DNA of 64,000 nt from Salticus scenicus (lineage: Eukaryota > Arthropoda > Arachnida > Araneae > Salticidae). Below, in pieces: positions 12,654-25,337 of this stretch (the first letter of the stretch is position 1; the number at the start of each line of letters is the position of its first letter). Below the pieces are notes generated by a model. The model saw only the letters and a program-made list of their open reading frames with translations. It was not told where the DNA came from and made no database searches. The stretch is taken from assembly GCA_963930645.1 (NCBI GenBank), contig OZ005648.1, positions 243,017,436 to 243,081,435 of the forward strand. The letters are read 5' to 3'. A program made the translations under genes and the position numbers.

Positions 12654-13981
12654 TTACTCTCTAAAATTTCAGGAGTGAGAATCTCACTCTTTAGGAAAGT
12701 GACCACTATTTTGACCCCATTTAAAGTGGGAAAACACTGTTATCGCTCTTGAAAATATGACATTTCTCACTTTTCGCGAAGATGTGGCGCATAGTTACTC
12801 TGTCACAAAGAGCGATGTCATCATGTATTGCAATATCAACCTCCTGTAGTGTGAGAAATTATTCTCGCCAGCTATTAACCATATTTAGAAAGAAATACGA
12901 AAAACAATTTCTGGACGATCTCATGCATGTATTTGTTTAACAGAACTTGCTGAAGATTTTTGATGAATAAAAAAAAAATAATCTTAAAAGATCATTCAGT
13001 AAATATTATTTTTCTTTTTGCACGATTGGAAAAAACGAAGTGTTATTATTAGTAAAGAATCGAAATCCATAAAAGACATTGAAATTTATAACAGAAAGTA
13101 AATAGTTTTATTCAGAAATATATAAAGTATAAGAGAAAATACCAATGCAAATATTTAGTGTATAACACTTTAAAATCTATACATATTTTTATTTTTATTT
13201 TTATTTTATTCATTGGCGCCTAACGCATGTGAAATATTCAAAAATTTGACTATAATATTTTACTGATAATTAAAATCAGCAGCAACACTTATACCCATGA
13301 ACAGAATTTTTTTTCAAGAAACTCTGTAGATTTGTATACGAATATTTAACTTTTATTTTTAAACATGTACAGTACGAGAAACTTATTTTTCCCCCCTAAG
13401 CTACTTTAAAAATAACTGCTTATCTTAGGGAACCTGTTTTCATGCATACATTTTGATTTTAAAGTAATTTTAATTTAAAGATTAGTAATTAGTAATTTAA
13501 GATTAGTAATTAGTAATTAAGATTTTAGTAACTTCAAATACTTTTAATCTTAAAATGTTCGTCAGAATTCTATAATTTTATGTTGCTAATAAATAAAGCA
13601 AATTTTTTTTTATTTGAATAAACTCGTATAAAAATGATTTACTAATGTAAATTAAGCTAATATCTATGTTCTCCGTGGTTCAGTGATAACACACTTGCCT
13701 GCTACGGGGATGGCTTGGGTTCCATTCCCGACAGATCCAAACTGTCTCCTTTATACTGATGAATTGGAAACAATGCGCATTGAAAACCGAATAATATTGT
13801 CCAGCGTACACGATTTTTTTTTAAGGGCGAAGGGAGGGGAGTCAAACTTTTGGAATTACTTGGAATAATCTCACTCGTTCGAAAAGAGACTTTTCACTCT
13901 TTAGAGATTGGCTCCATTTTGGCATGTTCAAAGAGTGATATGCTACTCTTTTAGAGTCACTCTTCATATTTTAGAGAGTAA
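12654..13981. mobile_element. Inverted-repeat (DNA transposon-like) element, non-autonomous
   Basis: The left end reads TTACTCTCTAAAATTTCAGG. The reverse complement of the right end (13981 leftward) reads TTACTCTCTAAAATATGAAG, and both continue with GAGTGA. The arms are about 25-60 bp with further weaker similarity inside (repeated CACTCTTT motifs). The element is 1328 bp and holds no transposase that I can see. A tRNA-derived SINE head lies inside it near the right end. No clear target duplication was found, so the superfamily is not assigned. Confidence 0.55.
13670..13800 (+). repeat. tRNA-derived SINE head (tRNA-Gly-like)
   Basis: An A-box-like TGGTTCAGTGA (from about 13676) and a B-box-like GGTTCCATTCC (about 13718-13728) are spaced as in a tRNA. 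The block between them (CACTTGCCTGCTACGGGG) resembles animal tRNA-Gly(GCC), with changes. It is not a working tRNA, because the acceptor stem does not pair and the anticodon region is altered. The following ~70 bases are probably the tRNA-unrelated body; the 3' limit is uncertain. Confidence 0.6.
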
Positions 13982-14256
13982 GAATGGTTTTATCTCTCTA
14001 TTGAAGCCATTAAAATAATTCTACATTATTTATTTAATTATTTATTTATTTTATATAAAAATGCAAGAGCAAATATATTGTCAATGTCTAATCTTGCTCG
14101 TACAATTTCTCCGTGATGATTAGCCAGAATTTAACGAAAATTTACTAGCTTTTACATGATATATAAATATATCAAATTACGATCAATTAGCGTTTTAGCA
14201 TTAAAAGTTTCGTATTAATAAACATGATTACTCTAAAAAGAATTACAATCTTTCAA

Positions 14257-14292
<36 letters not shown>

Positions 14293-15370
14293 ATGGAGAT
14301 TTTTAGCAAAAATATTTCTCGTGGCTTCAATTATAGGATATTTTTCCATGTGCACATACGTTTTAGGTACGTGTGATGTATTATTTGCATGCTATTCTGT
14401 GCAGGCTTATATCGAAAAAAAAAGCTCTAAAATTTTCAAGAAAGCAAACAATAATATTAATAATAATAGTAAAAAAAAAAAAAAAAAAAAAAATACGAGC
14501 ATTCAAACAGGAGATAAAAGATTTTTTAAGACTTGTTAAAAATTTCGAGTTTTAAAAGTAATTATTTTTCAAGTTATTGTAAAAAGAATCATTTCTACCG
14601 TTCAAAGGTACCTGACGCCTTCAACTATATGGTTAAACTTCTAAAAATGTTTTGTTTCAGCTAAATTATCTTCAAATAGTATCATTTTCTTGGTGGAAAG
14701 TAAAACTTCATTTTTAATATTATAAGAAATAGCAACTGCATAAAAATACAGCGTTTTCTAAACAATAATCCAAATTAATCGACAGCATCTCTTACAAAAA
14801 AATTGTGTGATAGTACTGATAAATAACCAAAAACAAAAAATCAAGCAGATCACACAGATTATTAGCACTTTCCGTTTGTGCACACTCGTTACATCGTTTA
14901 TCCTACAATGTACAGGATAACCCACGAATCTGTAGCTATATTAAAAAATAATAAAAATTGAAGGAAATGATATCATTAAACATTGTTTGCAAAAAAGTTA
15001 TCCTTGAGAAGGGGGATTTTTTTTTGTGGAGGGGGGGGGGGAGGGGGTAAAAAATAATAGTTAACTTTTTGTCGATAGAGGGCCTTGTACGGGAGCACAT
15101 CACGGATTTTCATGAAAAATTCTATATATTTGTCCGAAAATGCTTAAAAACAAAAAACTCGTATTCTATGTGTCCACCATCACCGCAAATTACAGTTTGA
15201 AAACAACATAGCTAATTGCAGCTGCAGTCGGCGATTCTTAGCAGAGGTGGTCTTCACCAATAAAACTTTATCTAACAAGTCAACGACTCAATTCAAACTT
15301 CCTGTATGCATAAGTAGGGGAGGAAAATAAGGAATGTTAATTGCAAAACCGTGCAATTTACAGAACTGTG

Positions 15371-15402
<32 letters not shown>

Positions 15403-15849
15403 CCTTCACGAGAATAACATTTTTGTGAATCACGTTTCAATTCTGCCAATTCTTTCAATTTTTATAAACACGTAAAATGTCTACAATATTATTCGACACC
15501 TGATACTTTGCTTATATGACGGACAACGAACAGACAGAAGGGCAGGAAGAGAGACAAGTAGACTAATTTAATTCACGATTACTCTTAAAATTATCAAGAA
15601 AAATGCTTAACAAAAACAGAAATACAATTTCAGCAATTTTCGTTTGTAGTCCTTAAAATATCTGGAAATTTTAGTATAGCACTGTAATCCTTGGCTCTAA
15701 ATATACCATATTTTACTAAAAACATTTCTTTTAGTATATGAATAACTCTTACTCTTTTAAACTTCAGAACAACAGTATATAGTCCCTAGATATTGGTCTT
15801 TCTAACACAGAATTTTACTTTATCAGCGACAAATGTTGGATTTGTATAA
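13982..15849. other. Non-coding AT-rich region with poly(A)/poly(T) runs
   Basis: No gene was recognised. Homopolymer tracts lie near 14262-14288 (T), 14471-14493 (A) and 15369-15400 (A), and a G-rich run near 15020-15048. The stretch 15060-15300, read on the minus strand, has a faint resemblance to the C terminus of a mariner-type transposase (GGHIE motif) but is too decayed to call. Confidence 0.5.
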
Positions 15850-16564
15850 CAGGGGCGGCCAACCAGGGACCCTCGGACTGCAAGCGTCCCGCGACGGTAT
15901 TCAGGAAATTTATCCGTTTTTATTTTATCTCAACGCTGCAAACTTTAATGAATATGTTCTGACACTTTTTAGAAAAAATACTGTGGGCAGTTATGGTATC
16001 TGCTAAAAAAACTTCTACTGGTAGAAAAGAGAAATATCCAATATATAAGTTATTTCAAATCAATTATTATTTAATTATTTTATTCATCACTTGATAATAC
16101 TTAACTAATAGTCATATATTCTTCGACCACATTTCATGAAACCATGGAAGCATCTGCAGAAGTGCTAACTCAAAGAGTCCAATGCTAAAATAGGGGTGAC
16201 AGTCATCTGACTCAGAGAAAATGAGCAATAACAGAGCTCGGAATTATTGGATGTTTTCCAAATTTCAAACTTTTGGTCAAGATGGCATCCCTCCAACATT
16301 TTAGACGCGTCCTCACTGCTAGTTTTAGGATATGTGGCCGTACTGTAAGTTTAGCTGTGCCATTGTTAATTCAAGAATAAAAATAGAAAGTATATAATAA
16401 CAATGTTCATTTCAAATTTTCACCTTAATATACTTATACATATGTATATATGTGTGTGTGTGTGTGTATGTATGTGCACACATACAGACAGACACAATTC
16501 AGCCAATCAGAGTAAAATTCGTTTTCGATGCGGCTCGCCAAGTCTTTTGGATTAAACAGACCTG
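15850..16564. mobile_element. Short hAT-type non-autonomous element
   Basis: The left end starts CAGGGGCGGCCAACCAGGGA and the right end closes with ...ACAGACCTG, giving imperfect CAGG/CCTG termini typical of hAT elements of the CAGGGGTGGCCAACC type. The 8 bases on the left (TTGTATAA, 15842-15849) match the 8 bases on the right (TTCTATAA, 16565-16572) with one mismatch, as expected for the 8-bp hAT target duplication. At 715 bp with no open frame, it is a deletion derivative. Confidence 0.65.
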
Positions 16565-17269
16565 TTCTATAATATGTGCGACTATTGAATGTCTATAATT
16601 ATCGCATTAAAATAGTTTATCATTTTGAAAGAAGTAATATTTTGATAAATGAAAAATTTTCTCTTGCAGTTTTAATGAATTTCATGAATCAGATTAGAGA
16701 CAAATGCAAAGTTTTTAATTGTTTTTTATATATGATAGGCATGGATAGCTTTTAAAGTTTAAGATATTAAATCAACTATATGCACTCGCTTATATATCAA
16801 AGAGACTATTTTGAAATGCTGCGAAATATAAAAATTTTAATAAAGTATTTTTCTCTGATAATAAAAATTTCAGATTTTTCCATATCCATTCAATTAAGTA
16901 TGCCATTCGTAAAATATGACTAATTTTGGAAAATATAATTTTTTCCCCTTTAACTAAAAAAAATATATATATACTAGTACTAGCTGACCCGACAAACGTT
17001 GTTTTGTCATATAAATTATTTCTAGAGAATATTTTGCTAGAAAAAAATAACTAACTTATTGTAAGTGTGTTAGGATGTGGTATATAAGTGGAAGATGTAT
17101 GGAGCGTTGTGAACGGTGAAAGAATATAAAAATAACAAAACACCAATCATTTATTTTTTTAATTTATTAAAATTGATTCTTTAAAATTATATACATATCG
17201 CTACTTATAACAATATTACTAAAAAACAATATCATTCCCTTAATGCAACAGAGTGTACAATATTTTTTG

Positions 17270-19878
17270 TTATCCCATCTTTCGCCAATACAAACAAACT
17301 GGATGGTTTGCCCACTCGAGAGCCACGTATAATTGTTCGTGTGAAAAACATGATGTGCTCCAATCTAAGCCACAGACAGACATCGTTTGGCCCTGAGACT
17401 TATTGATAGTCATTGCAAATGCCAATCTAATTGGAAATTGAGGGTGTTTAAATTGAATTGGCACATCTGTGGGTATAATAGGAATTCGCAGTAGTAATAT
17501 ATTTTCACCTCGGAATTTGTCATTTAAAATGATGGCTTCGATAACATTTTTCATTAATTTTTTTATGACTAATCGCGTGCCGTTGCACAACCGTGGTGGG
17601 TTCAAATTACGAAGCAAAATAACCGGAGATCCAACCTTCAGTTGTAAAATATGCGGTGGCATGCCTGGTAAATCCAATGAGTTTAAAAACTTTGTTGGAT
17701 AATTTACAGCTTCGGTGGCATCGCAAACTGTATCATTAGATTTGTATGACACCAAGTCTCATGGTAACAAATGTTGTATCTTGAGATTCAGTTCGTGGAC
17801 GTCCACATTTTTTGGTGCTAAAATTGCTCTTTCTGCCAGCCACTCATGATTTGTGTATCGTCTGTGTACATCGGGAAATATCTGGTCAATAAGAGCATCT
17901 TGAGAATCAATGATTTTGCAGAAATCGGTCGGTAATTTTATGCATCCAGTTTCATCTGTAGTAACTTTTCCATCGCCGATATCTAACAATTGTTTTGAGA
18001 ATGTTTCAGCGGATGGATCTTGAAGCTTTTGAACGCACAAATTTACTTTCAGTTGTACTTTTTCAACATTAAGCAACAATGACGATGATTTTAAGCACGC
18101 GTTGATCTCATCAGCGTATGTTGAACACGGAATAACGGGAAATGCTTGTCTGAAATCACCTGAAAAGAGTAACAGAGTGCCGCCAAATAGTTTGTCGTTG
18201 TTTTTTATATCTTTCAATGTCCTGTTCGACGCCTCAATCGAATGTTTGTGTTCCATAGTGCATTCATCCCAGATAAGAATTTTACACTATTTCAGCACTG
18301 TGGCCATGGACGATTGTTTTTTTATGTTGCACACTGCGTCTGGGTTAGTTTGAATATTTAGTGGCAGTTTAAATAATGAATGAGCTGTTCTGCCTCCATC
18401 CAATAAAGTTGCCGCAATGCCAGATGAAGCAACAGCCAATGCGATGCCATTATTTGATCGTATTTCGGCGAGAATTAGCGAAATAAGGAATGTTTTGCCA
18501 GTTCCACCTGGTGCACCCCCCAAAAAAAAGAATCCACCTTGTCCTGCCAAAACTGCGAGCATGATGCGGTCGTAAATGGTTCTTTGTTCTTCATTCATTA
18601 GTGGGACATTGCGAGCAACAATCGCTGCCATTTCTACAGTATTGTATTGTAGTTCACGATTCAATTCAGTGCTTATTAAATCAGGTGCATTCCGATTTGT
18701 TGAATGCATACCGAAATGACTGAGTGGGAAGTTGGCAATGATAATGCAAAGATCTTCAATAGCAATCAATGCTTCATTGTACATAGCGTCACTGAATACT
18801 ATCGTTAGATCGTTGCACCGTGAACGATGTTGATGCAATATATCATTAGTCATTGAATCTTTGTGATTATCCCATAATGTCTCTGCTCGGGCCGAGAAAC
18901 ATGTAGTCAACACTATAGCGAATAGTAGACGAATTTGTTTTGCTGTACAGTTCAGTCCTACTTCAGCAAGCATACACTCCTACTGGTTGTCGTCTTCCAG
19001 CAAGCCGAGTGCAAGGCATGCATCTTTATACGTTGGATACTGTTGTCCATTCACTTTACGTAAATCTTGAAATGACAAAGGGCCGATGACATTAACCAAT
19101 AACAGTCGAAGATAAAAACACTCAGTCTGCCTTGGATTGGCCGTAACTACTCGTTCCAAGGTGTTTGATTTGAATAAACCGGGACATGCATCAATCAGCG
19201 TGCCTTGCTTGCGGGGCATCCATTTTTTTGTTGAAGCCCATGTGAAATAGCGTGGTACTTCTGAATAGAGTAATGTCCGTGCAAAAGCACCAAAAGCATC
19301 CGCACGATTACACAATTCAAAAAATTCGGTGAGTGTAGTTTTTGGTGGATTTATAGCACGATCAATCGCTGTCTCGCTCGTGAAACATACGCGCTTGCCA
19401 TTTTCAAGATGGACGGCTAAATGAAGAACTGCTGGATCCCGTTCATGAATTGGGAAACCAAAGATACGCCAAACAGCTTCATTGGAGCTCACGTACAGGC
19501 CAGTTTGGTAAAGTGTTATTTCATCGTTGTTATTCACCAGAGGAGCATTCACATTGGTATTTTCAACTCGAAATACAGCCATATCACTGCCCTTATTCAC
19601 ATACTTGCAAATGTATTTGATGCTCTTCACTTAACTGCAGAACTGAACATTAATATGAGCATTGAATGTTTTGCTCAGCAGAGGCGAATATGGGACCACC
19701 CATCGGTTATCAATGTCAATATCTATGTTGTTGACATAGATGACCGCCATAGATGATAAGATTGTCCGCCATTATCGGGAATTCTTCGACGATATATTGG
19801 ATATCCGTCAACATTTGTGATCGTGAAATTTTTCGGAAAACTTTTAGTACATTTTCCATCTGCACAAATAATAATGGC
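17270..19878 (-). pseudogene. Helitron Rep C-terminus plus Pif1-like helicase, broken (copy 1)
   Basis: Intact relatives nick DNA with Rep and unwind it with a 5'-3' superfamily-1 helicase. Reading from 19878 down: a Rep remnant (GKCTKSFPKN), a frameshift, IDNRWVVPYSP, then the paired-tyrosine motif YICKYVNKG near 19610. Helicase motifs follow: Walker A GGAPGGTGKT (about 18510), Walker B LIWDECTM (about 18265), LFSGDFRQAFPVIP, and the C-terminal INKSQGQT and QLYVALEWA (normally VALSR). From about 19720 down it is one frame cut by four stops: TAA 19631-19633, TAG 18980-18982, TAG 18287-18289 and TGA 17759-17761. The N-terminal HUH part of Rep is missing. Not functional. Confidence 0.85.
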
Positions 19879-20062
19879 CTAAAAATTCATTTTTCATTTT
19901 AACATAAAATAACTCCGTCGGATATTGACGAATTTTTTAAAAGAATATACCATTTTAACTAATTTTAACATTTTAACAATATTAACGTTGAAAAATATTT
20001 TAAACACTTACGGTTAAAAATTCATTTTTCATTTCAACATTAAATAAATTCTGACATCGTGT

Positions 20063-20180
20063 TTACGATTCTAAAATATTAACTTTGAAAAAAATATTTT
20101 AAACACTTCGTAAGATACGGTTACGATTCTAAAAATATTAATTTTGAAAAAATATTTTAAACACTTCGTAAGATACGGTT
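20063..20180. repeat. 58-bp tandem duplication inside Helitron copy 1
   Basis: Two near-identical 58-bp units start TTACGATTCTAAAA and end GTAAGATACGG. The same duplication occurs in copy 2 at 52591-52708, so it predates their separation. Confidence 0.8.
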
Positions 20181-20320
20181 AAAAATTCATTTTTAACATG
20201 CTTTTATTAGCTTCACCTGTATGTATGTATGTATGTATGTATGTATGTATGTTTGTAACGTCTCTGGGAGCAAACAAAAAATTTATATTGTAAAAAAAGT
20301 ATTTTACCTATGTGAGCGAT

Positions 20321-20385
20321 GCGGCGTCGAGGTAAGGCGCCGCGCTACGAATATAAAGGTCTAGCGTTCGATCCCCGTTAGGGGA
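20321..20385 (+). repeat. tRNA-Arg-like module inside Helitron copy 1
   Basis: The sequence GTCGAGGTAAGGCG followed by CTACGAAT and the B-box-like GCGTTCGATCC is laid out like a tRNA-Arg with anticodon ACG. The acceptor stem is not convincing, so it is a tRNA-derived fragment (SINE-type) and not a tRNA gene. It is present at the same place in Helitron copy 2. Confidence 0.5.
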
Positions 20386-20835
20386 GATTTTTTAAAAATG
20401 GTTTTTGTTAATTCTAAGTTATTTTAATTAAAGATTTAAGTGTATGTAAATATTACGGTGTGTCACTCACACGATTTTCTCTTACCCTGAATTTTAATAC
20501 TAAGATAGATATTTCGTGCTTTTTAGTTCACATTTCTATAAAAGCGTGTTCTTTAATTTTTTAAAACTATAATATTATTCATTTCAACATTAAATAAATT
20601 CTGACATCGTGTTTACGACAGCTCACGCCATCTATGGGGAAAAGTTGTTATAAGAGTTGGTTAAAAATTAATTAAGAAAGAACTAATTAAGTTACAACTT
20701 TCATTTGTAAATCTAAACCATTCTCGAATCCACCTGAAGACACACAAAAAATTTCATCAAACTCAGTCCAGCCGTTTAGGAGGAGTTCAGTGACATACAC
20801 ACGCACAAAAGAAATATATATATAAATATATAACC

Positions 20836-21130
20836 CCGTCAAAAATGACGGAATGTGAACGATAAATCTTGAAAACAATGTTTAATTCATGAAGATTACC
20901 GCTTGATCATTTAAATGTATTTTCAATTTTTGTTTATAAATCAAATGTGTTTCGATATTTTATAATTTTCTTTCTGTAATTAAAAAAATTCTACCCGATC
21001 AATAAATATGAATGACAATAAAAAAAACTGCTGGTTGACAAAAAATATAGGCCCGACAACACAACAGCAACAACACATCCCACTGTTCCGTTAAGTGCTC
21101 TATTTAAAGTCCTCATCATAAGAATAATCT
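20836..21130. other. Short non-coding gap
   Basis: Nothing recognisable lies between Helitron copy 1 and the next repeat cluster. Confidence 0.5.
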
Positions 21131-22259
21131 GGTGTGTCACTCACACGACTTTCTCTTACCCTGAAATTTAATACTATAAGTACAGGTTGGAGATTAAGAG
21201 GTGAGATAACGATTACTGTTATGTAAACTTATGTTAAACAATTCAAATTATGCTTCGGAAGAGTTTTATATGATAATTAGTTCTGGCCCCCCTCAACCCC
21301 CCGTTTCATTAATGCACCTACGTTTATATAGAATTTAATTCGGTTATTAAAAAATAATTCAGTTTTTAAAAAATAATTTTAAAATTATTATTTAAAAAAG
21401 TTATCTTGTATGATAATACAGACGATTTCCAGATTAGAGAAGTAGTATAACACTAAATATCCAAAAAAAGTTGAATTTATTCTCACAATTAAAGTTAAAT
21501 TTTTTTTTTTTTTTTTTTTTTTTTGTTAAAAATGAAAAAAATCGATAAATTTATTTTAAATTATCGCAGATCGATGGTTCAACCAATCGTTTTCAAGGTA
21601 TTGGCGAGCTCTTTTGAAAGATACCCATCATGAAAATTTACTCCCCTCGAGGGGGGATATCTCCCCCCAGGGGGGGAGGCGAGGCTCCTACATACACAAA
21701 TTTTTTTTTCCCAGTTGACTATCTCTATTACAAAAAAATCTGGAGTGACTCCACTCGACTTTCCGAACATTGAGTAATTCACAGTTTTGTAGATAAAGTA
21801 AAGAAAGAGGAGTTGTTAAACAAACAAAAGAGATAAACCATAATAAAGTGTTTGAGTATTTTTCTCCATATATTACACGATGTTTTATTTAACGCTACTG
21901 AACTTTGAGCCCATAGATCATAATGATAAAGAATTTTCGTTGTGTCCCTGTAAAAAACCTATAAATGCTAGATTCATCAAAATGCTTATAGTCAGAGCAA
22001 CAGTGATTTATAATATTCATATAAATTTTCAGCTCAATTGAATAAGGCGTTTAGATGCTATCGCAGTTATAACTAGTATGTTGTGGCCACTACATGACTT
22101 TCTTCTACATTTTCCTATACCAATTCACTCAGTAAAAATAATTTATTAAAATTATTATTTAAAAAAATTATCTGCCCTGATAATGCAGATGATTTTCATA
22201 TTAGAGAAGTAGTATAACACTAAATATCCAAAAAAAGTCAATTTTATTGTCAATATTAC

Positions 22260-22301
<42 letters not shown>

Positions 22302-23910
22302 AAAAATGAAAAAAATCCATAACTTCATTTTAAATTATCGCAGATCTATGGTTCAACTGGGGGTGGGGGGTGGAGAAGGCGAGACTCCAACACATACAAA
22401 AAAATTTTCCCAGTTGACTATCTCTATTATAAATAATTCTGGTAAATTTCATAATGATTATTAAAAAATAATTATCTTTATGCACATTTATACAAAATTT
22501 TGTACTATACCACCATATTAAAACTTTAGAAAAAGCGGGATGGCAACGCAACCTGTAAGACAATTTTTACCAAAAGTTGATAGGCACTAATTTATGTTAA
22601 GTTGCAACTGCATACTAACTTGTATGAAATTCTGTGCAGTATTTCCTGAGATACAGTTGCCACAAAATTTTGTCACACACACACACACACAGACAGACAT
22701 TTTCTAAAAATGGTCAAATCGTGTTCTACAGCTCACAAAACGTGTAAATCCATCAAAAACCCGAGGTCGAAAATATTTACGAATCCAATACTTTCTTCTA
22801 TTGAATATGGAAGAAAGTAAAAATTTAGTCCCACAGGCCGTAATGATAAAGAAGATATATTTGTGTCCCTGTAAAAAAACTGTAAGTGCTAAATTCACCA
22901 AAATCTATACAGTTCGTGCAACTGTGACCTATAACATGTGTACAAATTTTTTGTGCAGATTAAATAAGTGTTTAGACGCTATTGCACTTTTAAAAATTTG
23001 GCCCCATAGGCCATAATGATAAAGAATTTTTCTTTGTGCCCCTGTAAAAAAACTGTAAGTGCCAAATTCTCCAAACTCTATACAAATTGAGTAACTGTGA
23101 CCTATAATATGTGTATAAATTTTTTGCTCAATTGAATAAGGCGTTTAGATGCTATCGCACTTTTAAGATTTCGGTCCCATAGACCATAATGATAAAGAAT
23201 TTTTCTTTGTGTCCCTGTAAAAAAACTATGAGTGCTAGATTCACCAAAATCTATAGGGTTCGTACTATGGTGACTTACAATATACGCACCAACTTTCAAC
23301 TTATTCGATCGAAGCGTTTAGACGCTAGCGTGTTCACTCACAGACATACACACACACACATACATACACACACACACACATACATACATCATCGTAAAAA
23401 TAGTGAAAACGGACTCAGGGGACCTCAAAACGTATAGAAACATCAAAATCTCGAATTCGGATTTTTGACATGATTACAATACTTTCCTCACTATAGTGTT
23501 CGGAAAGTAAAAATATATATTCATTTCATTTGGTTTAGTGCAGTCTATAGACGTTAAACTCTACTTACCTGGAATTTCCCCCATAGACGTACAATGTATT
23601 TGAATACTTTTGAATGTCCCTGTACACGAACCATTTGCTTCATTTTAACGAAATGCTTACTGTAGCATCCCTATATGATACACATTTAGAATACCGAGTT
23701 TGGAATTTCTGCTACTATTTGTTCTCGAGATATGCTGATAACAGACACACAGACAGACAGGCAGACAGACAGACACAAACAGAGACCATTCGCTAAAAAC
23801 GTGATTTTCGTATTCAGGGGACCTCAGAACATGTAAATATAACAAAATTTCACTTTCGAAAATTTGACCCTAAAACAATACTTTCTCGACCATATGGGTA
23901 AGAGGAAGTA
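21131..23910 (-). mobile_element. Cluster of HINE/DINE-like repeats, several joined copies
   Basis: The left border is a hairpin-forming GGTGTGTCACTCACACGA (21131). Three right-type borders, each an imperfect hairpin ACTTTCT...AGAAAGT, lie near 22790-22819, 23481-23509 and 23880-23910, so at least three partial copies are joined. Each has a CA- or GACA-type microsatellite (near 22676-22700, 23340-23390 and 23745-23775), as in the GTCY tract of Helentron-associated elements. The segment 21360-21740 recurs, diverged, at 22140-22450. There is no coding sequence. The HINE assignment is by architecture, not by a database match. Confidence 0.55.
22833..23340 (+). repeat. Three tandem 173-bp monomers
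   Basis: The anchor GTGTCCCTGT (the second unit reads GTGCCCCTGT) recurs near 22862, 23035 and 23208, exactly 173 bp apart. Each is preceded by a CATAGGCCATAATGATAAAG-type block and followed by text on the pattern GTAAGTGCTAAATTCACC. A lone related unit lies at about 21910-22080. The monomer is related to those at 58060-60545. Confidence 0.75.
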
Positions 23911-23973
23911 AATAACGATTCACTTCATCTTACCAAAATACTTTTTTTTAAGACTATCGAAGATCCTGTTTTC

Positions 23974-24870
23974 AAATACGCAAGCGAAATGTGACGTCAC
24001 TGACCGTCCGTGGATACAAGAAAAAGATTCCCTATGTTAATCGTCCATTGGATTTTTTGTGAAAAATTATTAAAAATCGTGGAAAATTATTTCCCGATTT
24101 TAATACCCGTATTTGGGTATAGATATGCTATCGTATCCATGTGTTAGATTGAGTTATTTTGCTGTCAAATTGACAAAATTTTAAATTTCAAAACTATGTC
24201 ATCATTGACGTTTTTTGTATGTGGCGATTAAAAACATACTACGAAAATATACATGCCAGATGTTTATTTTCGTAATATGTATTGTACGGAATATTGTTTC
24301 ATATAATTCATCGCTCTCTTAATATAAGTTGTTAAAATAACCATGATTTTTGAAAGGAATTAAATATGTTCGCCAAATAATTTGGCGATATTTTTTTTTA
24401 CGCCAAGGATGACAGATATATTAAATCTATTCCGCTGCAACATATGAGTATCTTATATCAGACACTTTATTTAGACATTTGAAAACAAATTTGACTTCAA
24501 ATTATGATAGAATATTTATCATTTTCCTATTAATTAGTATATTAGTTGGATATTTATTGTGTAAATATCATCCTTTGGAATGAAATGTTTATGTTTTGAA
24601 TCGAATATGGAAGTTTGCCGTTTGTTTTTTCTAGAGTTTTGAAATTTAAAATTTAAATTTTATCAATTTTACAGCAAAAACAACTTAATCTAACGCATGC
24701 ACACGATAACTAATACATGTCTATACCGAAATATGGGAATTAAAATCGGGAAATAATTTTCCTCAATTTTTAATAATTTTTTACAAAAAATCCAATGGGC
24801 GAATAACATACTAAATCTTTTTCTTGCATCCACTGACGCCCAGTGACGTCATCACTTTGCTTGCGTATTT
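23974..24870. mobile_element. Long-arm foldback (terminal inverted repeat) element
   Basis: The left arm (about 23974-24205) and right arm (about 24637-24870) are reverse complements over some 230 bp with moderate divergence. Shared blocks include AATACGCAAGC at the tips, GACGTCACTG, AAGAAAAAGATT, CATTGGATTTTTTG and TTATTTCCCGATTTTAAT. The middle is AT-rich with no coding potential. Element length is 897 bp. No target duplication is obvious, so the superfamily is unknown. Confidence 0.75.
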
Positions 24871-25296
24871 TCTTACTAACTATCCAATAATTACAGACAC
24901 TCCATGCTAACCCAAATTCACCTCTACTCGATACTTCCAACCAGCTATCTCACCCACAACATAGCCAAAATACGCAGGATCCAGCTAGGGACTTTCTCAT
25001 ACTCAACCGAACATTTTATCTTGACTCGACATTATCACCTTAGACTACTCTACTTTCAATACTCATTTCAACTAGTGACCTTTGCTTGCCCAACCAAACA
25101 TTCTATCCCAACTATAACTTTACACTAATTTCAAAACTAAAATCAACTGGCGACATTTACGTACTGAACTCGACGCCAATCATACCTTACAATGTAAACA
25201 AACAATGAAGCTTGATAAAAATATTTAAAGACTTTAATATGTTTTTACAAACATTTTAAGAGTTTTTAGGCTTTAATATGTTTTAGAAATATTTTA

Positions 25297-25337
<41 letters not shown>

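Larger units (their letters stand above)
16980..20835 (-). mobile_element. Helitron copy 1 (deletion derivative encoding a broken Pif1-type helicase)
   Basis: Read on the minus strand, the 3' end is ...GGGTCAG-CTAG (CTAG at 16980-16983) followed by T. A hairpin with GACAAA/TTTGTC arms sits just before it, as in Helitrons. The 5' end near 20835 lies in a TA-rich stretch preceded by CTCCTCCTAAACGGCTGG, a motif common close to Helitron 5' ends. The terminal TC seen in copy 2 is changed here, so this border is approximate. Inside are the helicase pseudogene (17270-19878), a 58-bp tandem duplication, an ATGT microsatellite (20219-20253) and a tRNA-like module. It is nearly identical to 49511-53341 in the same orientation. 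Confidence 0.85.

Noticed and set aside
13670..13740. Genuine tRNA-Gly gene
   Set aside because: Acceptor stem does not pair, B box has a mismatch and anticodon region is altered; a SINE head explains it better.
15060..15300. Minus-strand trace of a mariner-type transposase C terminus (GGHIE motif)
   Set aside because: The match is a few residues across stop codons; too decayed to support a feature.
24904..25128. 74-codon plus-strand frame in a less AT-rich patch
   Set aside because: No recognisable domain, start context or splice signals; probably old repeat DNA.
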